A stretch of 64,000 bases of DNA from an uncultured Prevotellaceae bacterium. Lineage in GTDB: Bacteria > Bacteroidota > Bacteroidia > Bacteroidales > Bacteroidaceae. Under the pieces are notes generated by a model. That model did no database searches, was not told the origin of the DNA, and worked only from the letters and a program-made list of their open reading frames with translations. Both the position numbers and the translations under genes were made by a program. The DNA is taken from contig ONJJ01000031.1 in assembly GCA_900318115.1 (NCBI GenBank), forward strand, positions 1 through 64,000, given 5' to 3'. Positions 36,200 to 46,738 of this stretch are shown here, in pieces (position 1 is the first letter of the stretch; the number at the start of each line of letters is the position of its first letter).

Positions 36200-37828
36200 T
36201 TATCGCTGTGGGTCGTCGTACTGAATCTGCAGTGCTTCGAGTCGGCGATGGAGCTGGCGCTGGAGTTCCTCATAACCGGGCTGGCCGTAGAGGTTGTGCA
36301 GTTCGTGGGGATCGTTCTTCAGGTCAAAGAGTTCCCAAGCGTTGACGTCATGCCCATAGAAGTGTATGAGTTTGTAGCGATCGGTTCGCAATCCGTAGTG
36401 GCGGCGCACCTGGTGTTCTGCAGGATATTCGTAGTAGTGGTAGTAGATGGCATCCCGCCAGTTGCGGATAGCCTTCTTGTCTTGTTCGGTAGCGGCCTTG
36501 CCTTTCAGCAGCGGCACCAACGAGACGCCTTGGATATCATCTGGAATCGTTGTTCCCGCCAGCTCGAGGAAGGTGGGCGCGTAGTCGATATTCTGCACCA
36601 TCTCATCGATGTCTCCGCGACGTTCATAGCCCGCAGGCAGTCGCATCACGAGGGGCGTGCTGAGCGACTCCTCGTACATGAAACGCTTGTCGAACCAGCC
36701 GTGCTCGCCCATGTAGAAACCTTGGTCAGAGGTATAGACCACCAAGGTGTTGTCCAGCAGATGGCGGTCGCGCAGGTAGTCCAGCACGCGCCCCACCTGC
36801 ACGTCGAGCTCGTGGACCACCTTGGCATAGTCGCGCATGTAGCGCTGGTATTTCCATTCCAGCAGTTCTGCATCCTTGGTTCCTGCCACGCTGCTGCAGG
36901 ATTGCTTGGGCAGGAAGTCGTAGTCCGTGCCCCACTTCTGATAGAACTCGCGGCTCATGGGGACATAGAACTCGTCGTAGCGCTGGCGCTCGGCCTTGGA
37001 GAGGCGGCCTATCATATTTTGGTAGGAACCCGACAGGCGGGTGCGTGGCGTCTCCTCGGGCGAGACGAACATCTTGGTGTCATAGACGATGTCCATATCT
37101 TTGCCTATTTCCATCTCGGTCTTGGCTGCTGCCTCGCGGGTGGCGTAGTTGTCGTGGAATGCTGCAGGCAGGTCGAAGGTCTTGTCCTCGTACAGGCGCA
37201 GGTCCTCCAGTGCTGGTAGCCAGGCGCGGTGGCACGCCTTGTGGTGGATGAAGAGGGCAAAGGGCTTGGAACTACCGGCGGCGGAGGCACTGGGGCGCTT
37301 CTCCAGCCATTCCAGTGCCTTGTCCGTGACGATGCGGGTGACATAGCCGCTGTCCGCGCTGCGAGTGCCGTCCATGTGAATGAAATCAGGATTGTAGTAG
37401 TCGCCCTGCCCTGGTAGGATTTCCCAGTAGTCGAAACCTGTTGGCTTGCTGACGAGGTGCCACTTGCCGATGAGGCACGTCTCGTAGCCTGCTGCCTGCA
37501 GCAGCTTGGGCATCGTCTGCTGCGAACCGTCGAAGATACCGTGTTCGTTGTTCGTGAAGCCGTTCTTGTGGCTGTGCTTACCGGTAATCATGCAGGCGCG
37601 GCTGGGACCCGACAGCGAGTTGGCGACATAGCTGTGGGTGAAGCGCACCCCATCCCGTGCTATACGGTCGAGGTTGGGCGTTTCCACAAAACGGGTGTCG
37701 TAGCACGACATCATCTGTGCCGTGTGGTCGTCCGTCATGATATAGACGATATTCGGACGCGCTGCTTGCTGAGCCCAGGCGGAGGCATTGGCAGCCGCTA
37801 AAAGGAAAAGGGAAACATTTCTTTGCAT
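36200..37828 (-). CDS. S-type (Ser) sulfatase, family S1
   Basis: The 542-residue exported enzyme has a signal peptide (VSLFLLAAANASAWA) and the sulfatase N-terminal metal-site motif IVYIMTDDH. The formylglycine motif is S-G-P-S-R (Ser73 to Arg77), i.e. serine rather than cysteine, which in anaerobes needs an AtsB/anSME-type radical SAM maturase, not seen here. It would remove sulfate from a carbohydrate. It is located between GH16 and the glucuronate genes, suggesting a sulfated, glucuronate-bearing polysaccharide; the exact substrate is unknown. Confidence 0.9.
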   Translation of the reverse strand: MQRNVSLFLLAAANASAWAQQAARPNIVYIMTDDHTAQMMSCYDTRFVETPNLDRIARDGVRFTHSYVANSLSGPSRACMITGKHSHKNGFTNNEHGIFDGSQQTMPKLLQAAGYETCLIGKWHLVSKPTGFDYWEILPGQGDYYNPDFIHMDGTRSADSGYVTRIVTDKALEWLEKRPSASAAGSSKPFALFIHHKACHRAWLPALEDLRLYEDKTFDLPAAFHDNYATREAAAKTEMEIGKDMDIVYDTKMFVSPEETPRTRLSGSYQNMIGRLSKAERQRYDEFYVPMSREFYQKWGTDYDFLPKQSCSSVAGTKDAELLEWKYQRYMRDYAKVVHELDVQVGRVLDYLRDRHLLDNTLVVYTSDQGFYMGEHGWFDKRFMYEESLSTPLVMRLPAGYERRGDIDEMVQNIDYAPTFLELAGTTIPDDIQGVSLVPLLKGKAATEQDKKAIRNWRDAIYYHYYEYPAEHQVRRHYGLRTDRYKLIHFYGHDVNAWELFDLKNDPHELHNLYGQPGYEELQRQLHRRLEALQIQYDDPQR

Positions 37829-37848
37829 TGACTGTGCATTCAGAGTTC

Positions 37849-38772
37849 TTATGGTTTTTGGAAGACACGGACGTAGTCCACCTCCATCGTCACGGGCAGT
37901 GCCGACTCATCGACACCGTGCATACCGCCCCAGTCGCCACCCCAAGCCAGGTTGAGGATGAGGTAGAAGGGGTAGTGGAAGGGCCACTGATTGTGGAGGC
38001 TGCCCAACTGTTGCTTGGTAACAGCCAGTTGCTGTTGGCCGTCCACGTAGGTGGTGATGGCATCGGCCGTCCAGAGCAGGGCATAGACGTGAAAGTCACC
38101 CTCGGCGCGTGTGATGGTCATCGCATGGGTCTTCTGGGTGTTCTTGGTGTGGTTGTAGTCTTGTGTGTGAATACTCGAGGAGACTTCGTTGGGCACGACG
38201 CCCACCTCCTCCATGATATCGATCTCACCGCACTTGGGCCACGGGTTGGTGACCCAGTCGTTGTCCACAGGCATCATCCAGAATGCGGGCCAGGTACCCT
38301 TGCCGGCTGGCAGCTTGAGGCGTGCCTCGAAATAGCCATACTGCCACCCTTGATGCTCGTGGGCATAGACTCGCCCGGAGTACACCTTGCCATTTTCCTT
38401 GAAGCAGTGGATCTGCAACGTCCCGTTGGTGACCTCTGTGACCAACTTTCCCGCAGGTGACTTGTGGTTGACGTAGTTCTGCAGTTCATTGTTCACCCAG
38501 TGGTCAGCCTGTACCTCATGGCTCCAGTCGCGGCTGTTGAGTTCAGAGCCCGTGTTGAATTCGTCGTTCCAGACCAATTTGTATCCTTCGATGGGGCATT
38601 TGATATCCTCGCCGCTCAGGGTGTCGGTCGGTTGGCTTTCTTCCTCCTCGGGCGTAGTGGGAGTATTGGGCAGGGTGCGCTCCTCGTCGTCGCCTCCACA
38701 GGCAGCGAAGGAGCAGCACCCCAGCACAAATGCCAACAAAGTTGTCATGAAGCGGATGTTCATTGCATTCAT
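37849..38772 (-). CDS. GH16 endo-beta-glucanase-like lipoprotein
   Basis: The 307-residue product has a lipoprotein signal ending in FAAC-GGDDEE and an acidic linker (to about residue 55), then a GH16 jelly-roll domain. The catalytic motif GEIDIMEEVG carries the nucleophile and acid/base Glu residues in the E-x-D-x-x-E spacing typical of laminarinases and lichenases. It would cut a beta-1,3- or mixed-linked glucan at the cell surface, with GH3 finishing the oligosaccharides. Carrageenan- or porphyran-type substrates are also possible in this family. Confidence 0.92.
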   Translation of the reverse strand: MNAMNIRFMTTLLAFVLGCCSFAACGGDDEERTLPNTPTTPEEEESQPTDTLSGEDIKCPIEGYKLVWNDEFNTGSELNSRDWSHEVQADHWVNNELQNYVNHKSPAGKLVTEVTNGTLQIHCFKENGKVYSGRVYAHEHQGWQYGYFEARLKLPAGKGTWPAFWMMPVDNDWVTNPWPKCGEIDIMEEVGVVPNEVSSSIHTQDYNHTKNTQKTHAMTITRAEGDFHVYALLWTADAITTYVDGQQQLAVTKQQLGSLHNQWPFHYPFYLILNLAWGGDWGGMHGVDESALPVTMEVDYVRVFQKP

Positions 38773-38776
38773 CTAT

Positions 38777-41158
38777 TTACTTGTTGGGAGTGTCCCAGAC
38801 CTTGGTCTCTGTGCAGCGTAGTTCTGCCTTCAGACCTCCAATGGAGGCCACGAAGTCACCTTCTTCCAGACGCCACTTCATGTCAGCACCCACGAAGGCC
38901 AGGTCGCTGGCAGCCACTTGCAAGGCGACGGTTTGTTGCTCGCCGGGTTGCAACTCTACTTTCTCGAAGCCGCGCAGGCGGGCGTTGTCCGGAGTGAGGC
39001 TGGCCACGAGGTCGCTCACGAAGAGCAGTACGGCTTCCTTGCCCACGCGCTCGCCCGTGTTCTTCACGTCCACGCTGATGACGAGGCTGTCGGCTGCCGT
39101 GAACTCAGGTTTGTCCACGCGCAGGTTGGAGTATTCAAAGGTGGTGTAGGAGAGCCCGTGGCCGAAGGGATATTGCACGTCCATCACGGCGTCGTAGTTG
39201 TAGTTGCCGCCCATCTGACCCATGTTCTCGCAGGGCTTGTAGTCGTAGGTGACCAGCGCTCCTGCGTGCTTGGGATAGGTGAATGGCATACGGCCGCTGA
39301 AGTTGGCATCGCCAGCCAGCAGACGGGCCAGGGCTGTGCCGCCGTAGTTACTGGCGAGGAAGGTGTGGACGACGGCCTTGGCCTTAGGCTCGATAGCCTT
39401 GATGAGCCGCGGGCGTCCCTCGGCCAGTACGAGGACGATGGGTTTTCCTGTGGCGGCCAGGGCTTGTACCAGCTGTTGCTGGTTCTGGCTGAGGCTGAGG
39501 TCGTCGATGTTTCCCACCGTCTCGCAGTATGAGTTCTCACCCACGAACGCCAGCACGACGTCAGCTGCGCGTGCGGCAGCCACGGCGGCCGGGATGCTGG
39601 TGACCTCGTCTTCGTCGAAGTTCTGCTGGTTCCAGTGTACCCCCTCCACATAGTTTACTCGATCTTCGCCGAAGCGCTCGCGCAGGGCGGCGAGGAAGGT
39701 CTTGTAGTTACCCATCTGAGGAGCGAGCTCATTGGTGCGGTCGCCCTGCCAGGTATAGCTCCATCCTCCGTTCTGGCCGCGCAGGTTGTCGGCGTTGGGA
39801 CCGGTGACCAGGATGCGTGTGCCTTCCTTCAGGGGCAGGATGCTGTCCTCGTTCTTCAGCAGCACCATGCACTCCTCGGCCATCGCCGTTGCCTCATCCG
39901 CAAATTTCTGGCAGGCAAAGTCGGGGAACTGCTGTGCCAGCTGCGCGGGATCGAGGTCCCACGTCTGCTTGTCCAGCATCCCCAGACGCACCTTCAGGCG
40001 GAGGATGCGGCGAACGGCATCGTCGATGCGCGCCATGGACACGCGGCCCTCGTCCACCAGCTCGCGCAGGTAGTCGCAGAACTCCACTTCATAAGGCACC
40101 ATCGACATATCGATGCCGGCGTTGATGGCCAGCTCCACGGCGTCCTTCTTCGTGGCGGCGATGTGGTCACGCGTGCAGAGGTTGTTGATGTCGGCCCAGT
40201 CCGTGACAATCATGCCATCCCAATTCAGTTCGTCCTTGAGCCAGGTGGTCAGCAACTCGTAGTTGGCGTGGAAGGGCACACCGTCGTTCACGCTGGAGTT
40301 GACCATCACGCTGAGAGCTCCTGCCTCGATGGCTGCGCGGAAGGGTTGGAAGAATTTCTCGCGTAGCTCGCGGCGGGTGATGCTGCTGGGAGTGCGGTCC
40401 TTGCCCGTGCGGGGAACGCCGTAGGCCATGTAGTGCTTCAGGCAGGCTGCCACCTGCTGCGGACCGATGTGGTTGGGGTCGTCGCCTTGGTAACCGCGCA
40501 CGGCTTCCACGACCATCTGCTCGTTCAGATAGACGTCCTCGCCGTAGCTTTCCCACATACGGCTCCACAGAGGATTGCGCCCGAGGTCCATCACGGGTGA
40601 ATAGACCCATGGAATCAGGCATGCCCGGCTCTCGTAGGCCGCAATCTCACTGACGCGGCGAGGAATGGCACGGTTGAATGACGCGGCCTGTCCCACTTCC
40701 TGCGGAAACAGCGTGGCGCCCCACGTGTAAGAGGCACCGTGGATCTGGTCCACGCCGTAGATCTGCGGCACTCCGGCACAGGCTTCCATGGACATCTGGT
40801 TCAGCCGGCGGATGAGTGATGACCATACTTCCGGACGCTGGGCCACGCCCTTGGGCACATTCAGGATGGAGCCCACTTTATATTTATTGAACACGCGCGA
40901 GAGCGCTTCCTCATTCAGGGCGAAGGTGTCCTGACGGCTCATGTCCGTGATGACATCAATGGTCAGTTCGCACATCTGTCCGATTTTCTCGTCCAGAGAG
41001 AGTGCCTTCAGTGCCTCTTCCACGCGGGCTTCGACGTCCTTGTCCTGAGGAATGGCAGGATTCGAGGTGCGGCTCTGGCTCGGTTGGCAGCCGCAGAAGA
41101 GAGCCCCTGCTGCAACCATGGCGGCTGCGGCAGAGAGCAGGTGCAGGGAGTTCTTCAT
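38777..41158 (-). CDS. GH3 beta-glucosidase-type lipoprotein
   Basis: The 793-residue product has a lipoprotein signal (lipobox LFCGC, Cys24) and the GH3 architecture: TIM-barrel domain (about 45-390) with nucleophile Asp in MIVTDWADI near residue 320 and KH motif LKHYMAYG, alpha/beta sandwich (about 430-640, [12 protein letters not shown] region) and a fibronectin-III-like end (about 690-785). It should release glucose or a similar sugar from beta-linked oligosaccharides. The stop is four bases before the GH16 start, so the two are surely one transcript. Confidence 0.93.
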   Translation of the reverse strand: MKNSLHLLSAAAAMVAAGALFCGCQPSQSRTSNPAIPQDKDVEARVEEALKALSLDEKIGQMCELTIDVITDMSRQDTFALNEEALSRVFNKYKVGSILNVPKGVAQRPEVWSSLIRRLNQMSMEACAGVPQIYGVDQIHGASYTWGATLFPQEVGQAASFNRAIPRRVSEIAAYESRACLIPWVYSPVMDLGRNPLWSRMWESYGEDVYLNEQMVVEAVRGYQGDDPNHIGPQQVAACLKHYMAYGVPRTGKDRTPSSITRRELREKFFQPFRAAIEAGALSVMVNSSVNDGVPFHANYELLTTWLKDELNWDGMIVTDWADINNLCTRDHIAATKKDAVELAINAGIDMSMVPYEVEFCDYLRELVDEGRVSMARIDDAVRRILRLKVRLGMLDKQTWDLDPAQLAQQFPDFACQKFADEATAMAEECMVLLKNEDSILPLKEGTRILVTGPNADNLRGQNGGWSYTWQGDRTNELAPQMGNYKTFLAALRERFGEDRVNYVEGVHWNQQNFDEDEVTSIPAAVAAARAADVVLAFVGENSYCETVGNIDDLSLSQNQQQLVQALAATGKPIVLVLAEGRPRLIKAIEPKAKAVVHTFLASNYGGTALARLLAGDANFSGRMPFTYPKHAGALVTYDYKPCENMGQMGGNYNYDAVMDVQYPFGHGLSYTTFEYSNLRVDKPEFTAADSLVISVDVKNTGERVGKEAVLLFVSDLVASLTPDNARLRGFEKVELQPGEQQTVALQVAASDLAFVGADMKWRLEEGDFVASIGGLKAELRCTETKVWDTPNK

Positions 41159-41179
41159 TTGTGCTTGTATTTTGGGGGA

Positions 41180-42568
41180 TTACTTGGTCATCGAGTACAC
41201 CACGTCCATGATTTCCTTGCCGATGGCGTCGGCAGCTTCCATCGTGGCAGCTTCGGAATAGACGCGGATGATGGGCTCGGTGTTGGACTTGCGCAGGTGA
41301 ACCCATTTGTCGGGGAAGTCGATCTTTACGCCGTCGATGTCGTTCACCTCCTCGTCCTTGTAGAGTTCCTTCACGCGGGCGAGGATGGCATCGACGTCCG
41401 TCTCGGGAGTGAGGTCTATGCGGTTCTTGGCGATGGCATAGGCGGGGTAGGTGGCGCGCAGCTCACTGGTCTTCACGCCCTTCTTGGCCAGATAGGTCAG
41501 GATGAGGGCGATGCCTACCAGGGCGTCACGGCCGTAGTGGGCGGCGGGATAGATCACTCCGCCGTTGCCCTCGCCGCCGATGACGGCGTTTGTGGCCTTC
41601 ATCTTCGTGACGACGTTGACCTCGCCCACGGCAGCGGCATTGTACTCGCAGCCATACTTACGGGTGACATCGCGCAGGGCGCGGGTGCTGGAGAGGTTCG
41701 ACACGGTGTTGCCGGGGGTGTGCTGCAGGATGTAGTCGGCCACGGTGACCAGCGTGTACTCCTCGCCGTACATGGTGCCGTCCTCGCAGAACAGGGCCAG
41801 ACGGTCCACATCGGGATCCACGACGAAAGCGATGTCGTAGCCGCCCTTCTGCATCAGTGCCTTGATGTCGCCCAGGTTCTTCTCCAGCGGTTCGGGGTTG
41901 TGCTGGAAGTCGCCCGTAGGCTCGCCGTAGAGGCAGGTCACGGTCTCCACTCCTAACTGCTTCAGCAGCTTGGGCAGGATGATGCCTCCCACGCTGTTCA
42001 CGGTGTCCAGGGCCACGCGGAACTTGCGGGCCTTGATGGCCTCGACGTCCACCAGCTCCAGGGCTTTCACCAGATCGATGTGGCGCTGGTCGTAGCTGTC
42101 GTCCTCGCGGTACTTGCCGAGGTGGTCCACGTCGGCGTATTCAAAGTCCTCGGCAGCAGCGATGCTCAGCACCTCTGCGCCCTCGGCAGCGTTCAGGAAC
42201 TCGCCATCCTGATTCAGTAGTTTCAGGGCATTCCACTGGCGGGGGTTGTGGCTGGCGGTCAGGATGATACCTCCGCAGGCACCTTCCATCGTCACCGCCA
42301 ACTCCGTGGTCGGAGTGGTGGCCAGCCCGATGTTCACTACATCGAAACCCATACCCATGAGGGTGCCGCAGACGACGTTCTTCACCATCTCGCCCGAGAT
42401 GCGGGCATCGCGACCGACCACAATCTTGTTGCTGTCCACCTTCGTGGTCCTGCGAATCAGGGTTGCGTAGGCCGAGACGAACTTGACGATGTCCAGAGGG
42501 TTCAAAGTGTCACCTGCGCGGCCACCTATGGTGCCGCGGATGCCGGAGATTGATTTGATGAGAGTCAT
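41180..42568 (-). CDS. glmM: Phosphoglucosamine mutase (phosphohexomutase family)
   Basis: The 462-residue enzyme belongs to the alpha-D-phosphohexomutases; the phospho-serine loop is TASHNPRQWN (about residue 103), the metal loop DPDVDRLALF (about 240) and the sugar loop GGEGNGGVIY (about 325). The start LIKSISGIRGTIGG is typical of the Bacteroidota GlmM, which makes glucosamine-1-phosphate for peptidoglycan and LPS. A phosphomannomutase function cannot be excluded from sequence. It lies 21 bases upstream of the GH3 gene, so read-through into the polysaccharide cluster is possible. Confidence 0.88.
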   Translation of the reverse strand: MTLIKSISGIRGTIGGRAGDTLNPLDIVKFVSAYATLIRRTTKVDSNKIVVGRDARISGEMVKNVVCGTLMGMGFDVVNIGLATTPTTELAVTMEGACGGIILTASHNPRQWNALKLLNQDGEFLNAAEGAEVLSIAAAEDFEYADVDHLGKYREDDSYDQRHIDLVKALELVDVEAIKARKFRVALDTVNSVGGIILPKLLKQLGVETVTCLYGEPTGDFQHNPEPLEKNLGDIKALMQKGGYDIAFVVDPDVDRLALFCEDGTMYGEEYTLVTVADYILQHTPGNTVSNLSSTRALRDVTRKYGCEYNAAAVGEVNVVTKMKATNAVIGGEGNGGVIYPAAHYGRDALVGIALILTYLAKKGVKTSELRATYPAYAIAKNRIDLTPETDVDAILARVKELYKDEEVNDIDGVKIDFPDKWVHLRKSNTEPIIRVYSEAATMEAADAIGKEIMDVVYSMTK

Positions 42569-42663
42569 TTTGATTACGATTTAAAGATTTACTATTTACG
42601 ATTTTTATGTTTACTATTCATCATTATACGATGTGTGAAGCTCATTTCACACATCTTTTGGGG

Positions 42664-42671
42664 CAAAGGTA
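42664..42671 (-). promoter_or_regulatory. -7 element for glmM
   Basis: TACCTTTG on the minus strand lies about 96 bases upstream of glmM; a TTG is found 23 bases further upstream at 42695-42697. The leader between contains AT-rich ATTTACGATTT-type repeats. Confidence 0.45.
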
Positions 42672-42714
42672 GCGATTTTTTGTAACTAAACGTACAATGA
42701 TGCGAAAAAAACAC

Positions 42715-42722
42715 TATCTTTG
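42715..42722 (+). promoter_or_regulatory. -7 element for the MG2-like protein gene
   Basis: TATCTTTG matches the consensus 27 bases before the start at 42749, back to back with the glmM promoter on the other strand. Confidence 0.55.
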
Positions 42723-42748
42723 TCGCCAGAAAACTGCATTTTGTCGTT

Positions 42749-45562
42749 ATGATACATCAAATCTTGCGTACGCGCGCGCTTCTTATTATATTTTTCTTCC
42801 TTCCTATCGTCGCTGCAGCGCAATCTGCTGCCACAGCAACTCCACCCACGACCGTGGAAGGGTGGGCGGAGCGCCTCACCCGATTCGGAAAGGCCATCCC
42901 CCAGGAGAAGGTCTATGTCCACATGGACAACACCTGCTACTTTCTGGGCGACACCATCTGGTATGCTGCCTACACCCGCCGCACCGACAAGGACCTGCCC
43001 TCCGGCATCAGCCGGGTGCTCTACGCCGAGCTCTACAACCAGGACGGATACCTCGTGGAGCGCCAGCTGGTAGAGATGAAGGGAGGGCGCGGCAACGGCT
43101 GCTTCGCGCTGCCCGATACGCTCTACAGCGGCTACTATGAACTGCGGGCCTACACCCGCTGGCAGCTGAACTGGGGCCAGACGCAGCACCCCCACACGAA
43201 GTATGCCGAGGAGTGGTTCTTCAGTCGGGCTATGGCGCGTGAGTACTACCGCGACTACGACAAACTCTATTCACGCGTGTTCCCGGTTTACGACCATCCC
43301 AAGAAAGCTGGAGAATACTACCACGACATGACCGTCCGTCCCCTGCGCCGCAACTACAAGGAGGATCAGGAGGGCAAGGACGTGGTCATCGCTCTCTACC
43401 CCGAAGGCGGGCGACTGGTGGGCGGAGCAGAGTGCCGGGTTGCTTTCGAGGCCACGGACGACCGCGGTATGTGGCTGGAAGGCACCATGCAGCTGCGCGA
43501 CAAGGACGGACAGACCATCTGCGAGGCACCCGTCGTCAACCGCGGACGCGGACTGCTGACTTTCACCCCGCTTCCGGGCGCGAAATACGAAGCCCTCTTC
43601 ACTGCGAAGGACGGGCGCACCGCACGAGCTACCGTCAACCGTGTGGCGGCCGATGGGGTTGCACTCTCTGTCCAGCGGCAGGCCGACGCCTTCCAGGTGA
43701 AGGTTCAGGCGCAGGGCGAGGCTGGCAGTCGGGAACTCGGACTGACCATCATGCGTGAAGGCGTGGTTGAGGAGTTCCGCCCCGTTCAGAATGGCTCTGC
43801 CAATGAGTTTGCCAATCTCCCCATAGGCATCCACCAGGCCACGGTCTTCGACTCCAGCGGCCGCGTGTGGGCCGACCGTCTCTTCTTCGTCACCTCTTCC
43901 TCCCTCACCCAGCCCTCACTCGTCGTCGATGGCGTCAAGGCGCAGTACGCTCCCTTCGAGCAAGCCCGCCTCGACGTCGCGTGCCCGGCGGTCTCCCCGT
44001 CGGGAACGACTTCCCTCTCCCTCGCCATCCGCGATGCCGCCACGCAGGACTACACCTACGACAACGGCAACATCCTGACCGAGATGCTCCTCTCGTCGGA
44101 AATCAAAGGCTTTGTGCCCCAGCCAGGCTACTTCTTCGAGCGCGATGACGATGAGCACCGTCAGGCTCTCGACCTGCTCATGCTCACTCAGGGGTGGCGC
44201 CGTTTCGACTGGCACACCATGGCCGCCCCCAAAGCCTTCGCCATCAGTCATCCTGCCGAGACACAGACACCCATCCTCACCGGTGTGGTTCACAACTACA
44301 CGGCCCAACTGGGGGAGGATGAGTTGCGTGATGCGGCACTGGCCGAGCACCAGCGTTTCATGGAAGAAGGCACGGGCGAGGACTCCGGCGAGGATTCCGA
44401 CGATGGAGCACCCATGGAAGAAGGGGGCTTCAATAACGACGAGGTGTTCCAGGCCGCAGTCGAAAGTTCCAAGCACGACATCATCCGCAAAACCCAGTAT
44501 GCGGCCAACGGCGAACTGGCCTCCAGCCGCTACTTCGAGGACGAGGGACGCCTGAAACGTGAGGTGCGCGTGCATGCCGAATTCGTACAAGAAGGCAGCC
44601 AGGGTATCATCGGCGACGCCGACACCCAGAAAGGACGCTTCCGCCTGCAGACACCTTATTTCTATGGTCAGTGTGTGTTCTTCCTCGCTGCCTCCGACAC
44701 CACCAAGTGGAAGGACGGACGCGAACCCGACTGGGTGACCGTGAATCCCGGCGAAGAGGACCTCTATCCTGACTTCTACGTCCGCCTCAGTTTCCCTTAT
44801 CCGCGCTTTGTCAAGCCCTACGCCTTCTATCAGACACAACTCGCACCGGCTCCCGAGGGAATCACCCAGGAACTGGACTTCCTGACCGAGGGCACCACCA
44901 CGATGAAGGCTGTCAACGTCAGCGGGCGACGCCGTGGACTGCGACGTTTCGATGCCTCCAAGCCTGCCTTTGTCATCGATGCCTACCAGGCCTTCAACGA
45001 GGTGGCCGACGCTGGACTCAGCGTGGCTTGGTACCAGGGCCACAGCCACTTCATCAACGATGTCGCCCGCACCTACATCGGCGATATGAACATGAACCGT
45101 GCCTATCGTATTGAGCCCCGATACAACAGCCGCAACAGCTCCTACTACCATACCAGTGGCACCATCGATACCTACAACCACCTGACCAACCTCGACAAGG
45201 TCTATGTTTACACCGACTACGCTCCGCGTCGCGAGGGGCTCAGCGCCTTCAGTCAGGACAACCAGCCCACCGTCAGCATCGATCTCCGCCGCTATGAGGA
45301 CCAGAGCCAGCGTGTCACCTACCGCGACCGCCGCTACATCCTCCAGGGATTCAATATCGCTGAGGACTTCTACCATCCCAACTACAGCAACCCGCCGGCC
45401 GAGGGCCGCAAGGACTACCGCCGCACCCTCTACTGGAACCCGGACCTCCAGCTCGATGCCAACGGCCGGGCCCACGTTCAGTTCTACGTCGGCAGCAAGC
45501 CCACCACCATCGCTGTGGACGCACAGGGGCAGGCTGCGGACGGCACCCTCCTGACGAATTAA
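42749..45562 (+). CDS. Large exported MG2-like protein
   Basis: The 937-residue product has a signal peptide (LLIIFFFLPIVAAAQS) and a first domain like the macroglobulin MG2 fold (EKVYVHMDNTCYFLGDTIWYAAY, about residues 50-140), followed by several beta-sandwich segments and a C-terminal one ending in Q-F-Y-V-G-S. A strongly acidic insert (about residues 545-565, many E, D and G) interrupts the middle. Proteins of this kind are widespread in Bacteroidota, probably periplasmic or outer-membrane associated, with unknown function. It has its own promoter and is followed by a kinase-like gene after 68 bases. Confidence 0.7.
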   Translation: MIHQILRTRALLIIFFFLPIVAAAQSAATATPPTTVEGWAERLTRFGKAIPQEKVYVHMDNTCYFLGDTIWYAAYTRRTDKDLPSGISRVLYAELYNQDGYLVERQLVEMKGGRGNGCFALPDTLYSGYYELRAYTRWQLNWGQTQHPHTKYAEEWFFSRAMAREYYRDYDKLYSRVFPVYDHPKKAGEYYHDMTVRPLRRNYKEDQEGKDVVIALYPEGGRLVGGAECRVAFEATDDRGMWLEGTMQLRDKDGQTICEAPVVNRGRGLLTFTPLPGAKYEALFTAKDGRTARATVNRVAADGVALSVQRQADAFQVKVQAQGEAGSRELGLTIMREGVVEEFRPVQNGSANEFANLPIGIHQATVFDSSGRVWADRLFFVTSSSLTQPSLVVDGVKAQYAPFEQARLDVACPAVSPSGTTSLSLAIRDAATQDYTYDNGNILTEMLLSSEIKGFVPQPGYFFERDDDEHRQALDLLMLTQGWRRFDWHTMAAPKAFAISHPAETQTPILTGVVHNYTAQLGEDELRDAALAEHQRFMEEGTGEDSGEDSDDGAPMEEGGFNNDEVFQAAVESSKHDIIRKTQYAANGELASSRYFEDEGRLKREVRVHAEFVQEGSQGIIGDADTQKGRFRLQTPYFYGQCVFFLAASDTTKWKDGREPDWVTVNPGEEDLYPDFYVRLSFPYPRFVKPYAFYQTQLAPAPEGITQELDFLTEGTTTMKAVNVSGRRRGLRRFDASKPAFVIDAYQAFNEVADAGLSVAWYQGHSHFINDVARTYIGDMNMNRAYRIEPRYNSRNSSYYHTSGTIDTYNHLTNLDKVYVYTDYAPRREGLSAFSQDNQPTVSIDLRRYEDQSQRVTYRDRRYILQGFNIAEDFYHPNYSNPPAEGRKDYRRTLYWNPDLQLDANGRAHVQFYVGSKPTTIAVDAQGQAADGTLLTN

Positions 45563-45630
45563 ACTTCCGGCGACGCGCAATCCCGAAACATCGAAATCCC
45601 GAATAACCTTTAATTAAAATAAATTACCTC

Positions 45631-46719
45631 ATGGACCAGAAACTTCTTACCATCGTCGGCCAGTTCGCCATCCGTGGCACGGTCGCAGAAATCCGCCCTC
45701 TGGGCGAAGGCCTCATCAATGACACCCTGCTCGTCAAAACCGCTCAGACCGAAGCTCCTGACTACGTGCTCCAGCGCGTAAACACCAATGTCTTCCCTGA
45801 TGTGGACATGCTGATGAACAATATCCGCGCCGTCACGGGGCACATCCGCCAGAAGCTGCAGGCGCGCGGCGAAGAGGACATCGACCGCAAGGTCCTCACC
45901 TTCGTTCCCCTGAAGAGCAACCCCGCCAAGCTCTACACCACCGTTGATGGCGAGCCCTGGCGACTCATGGTCTTCATTGCCGATGCCGTCACCAAGCAGG
46001 CTGTCAACCCCGAGTCCAGCGAAGCTGCCGGCGAAGCCTTCGGCGACTTCCAGGCCATGCTCGCCGACATTCCTGTACAGCTCGGCGAGACCATCAAGGA
46101 CTTCCACAATATGGAATTCCGCCTCCAGCAGCTGAAGGAAGTCATCGCTCTCGACCCCGTTGGTCGCGTCGCCTCCGTGCAGCCCATCATCGATGAACTG
46201 CTCAGCTATGCCGACGAGATGACCCTTGCCGAACGCCTCGGGCGCGAGGGACGTCTGCCCAAGCGCATCTGCCACTGCGACACCAAGGTCAACAACATGA
46301 TGTTCGACAAGCAGGACCGTGTGCTCTGCGTCATCGACCTCGACACCGTCATGCCCAACTTCATCTTCTCCGACTACGGCGACTTCCTTCGCACCGCCGC
46401 CAACTTCACCGCTGAGGACGACCCCGACCTCTCCAAGGTGGGCTTCAACATGGAGATCTTCAAGGCCTTCACCCGCGGCTACCTCCGCTCCGCCAAGAGT
46501 TTCCTCACGCCTGTCGAGAAGGAATTGCTGCCCTACGCCGCCACCCTCTTCCCCTACATGCAAGCCGTCCGCTTCCTCTGGGACTACATCAGTGGCGACA
46601 AGTACTGGAAGTGCAAGTACCCCGAGCACAACCTCGACCGTGTCCGCAACCAGCTCGCCCTCTTCAAGAGCGCCTATGCCCTCAAGGACCAGATGGCCGC
46701 CTTCATCGCCGAGCAATAA
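45631..46719 (+). CDS. Phosphotransferase-family kinase, NahK-like
   Basis: The 362-residue cytoplasmic protein belongs to the aminoglycoside-phosphotransferase/choline-kinase fold: a glycine loop PLGEGLINDTLLV (about residues 24-36), catalytic HCDTKVNNMMF (about 212-222) and the metal motif VIDLDTVMP. The overall length and the early YVLQRVNTNVF segment resemble N-acetylhexosamine 1-kinase of the lacto-N-biose pathway, so a sugar-1-kinase is my best guess; homoserine kinase-like activities are possible. It ends at a strong terminator. Confidence 0.8.
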   Translation: MDQKLLTIVGQFAIRGTVAEIRPLGEGLINDTLLVKTAQTEAPDYVLQRVNTNVFPDVDMLMNNIRAVTGHIRQKLQARGEEDIDRKVLTFVPLKSNPAKLYTTVDGEPWRLMVFIADAVTKQAVNPESSEAAGEAFGDFQAMLADIPVQLGETIKDFHNMEFRLQQLKEVIALDPVGRVASVQPIIDELLSYADEMTLAERLGREGRLPKRICHCDTKVNNMMFDKQDRVLCVIDLDTVMPNFIFSDYGDFLRTAANFTAEDDPDLSKVGFNMEIFKAFTRGYLRSAKSFLTPVEKELLPYAATLFPYMQAVRFLWDYISGDKYWKCKYPEHNLDRVRNQLALFKSAYALKDQMAAFIAEQ

Positions 46720-46738
46720 TCGAGGTCCTGCCCCCCAC

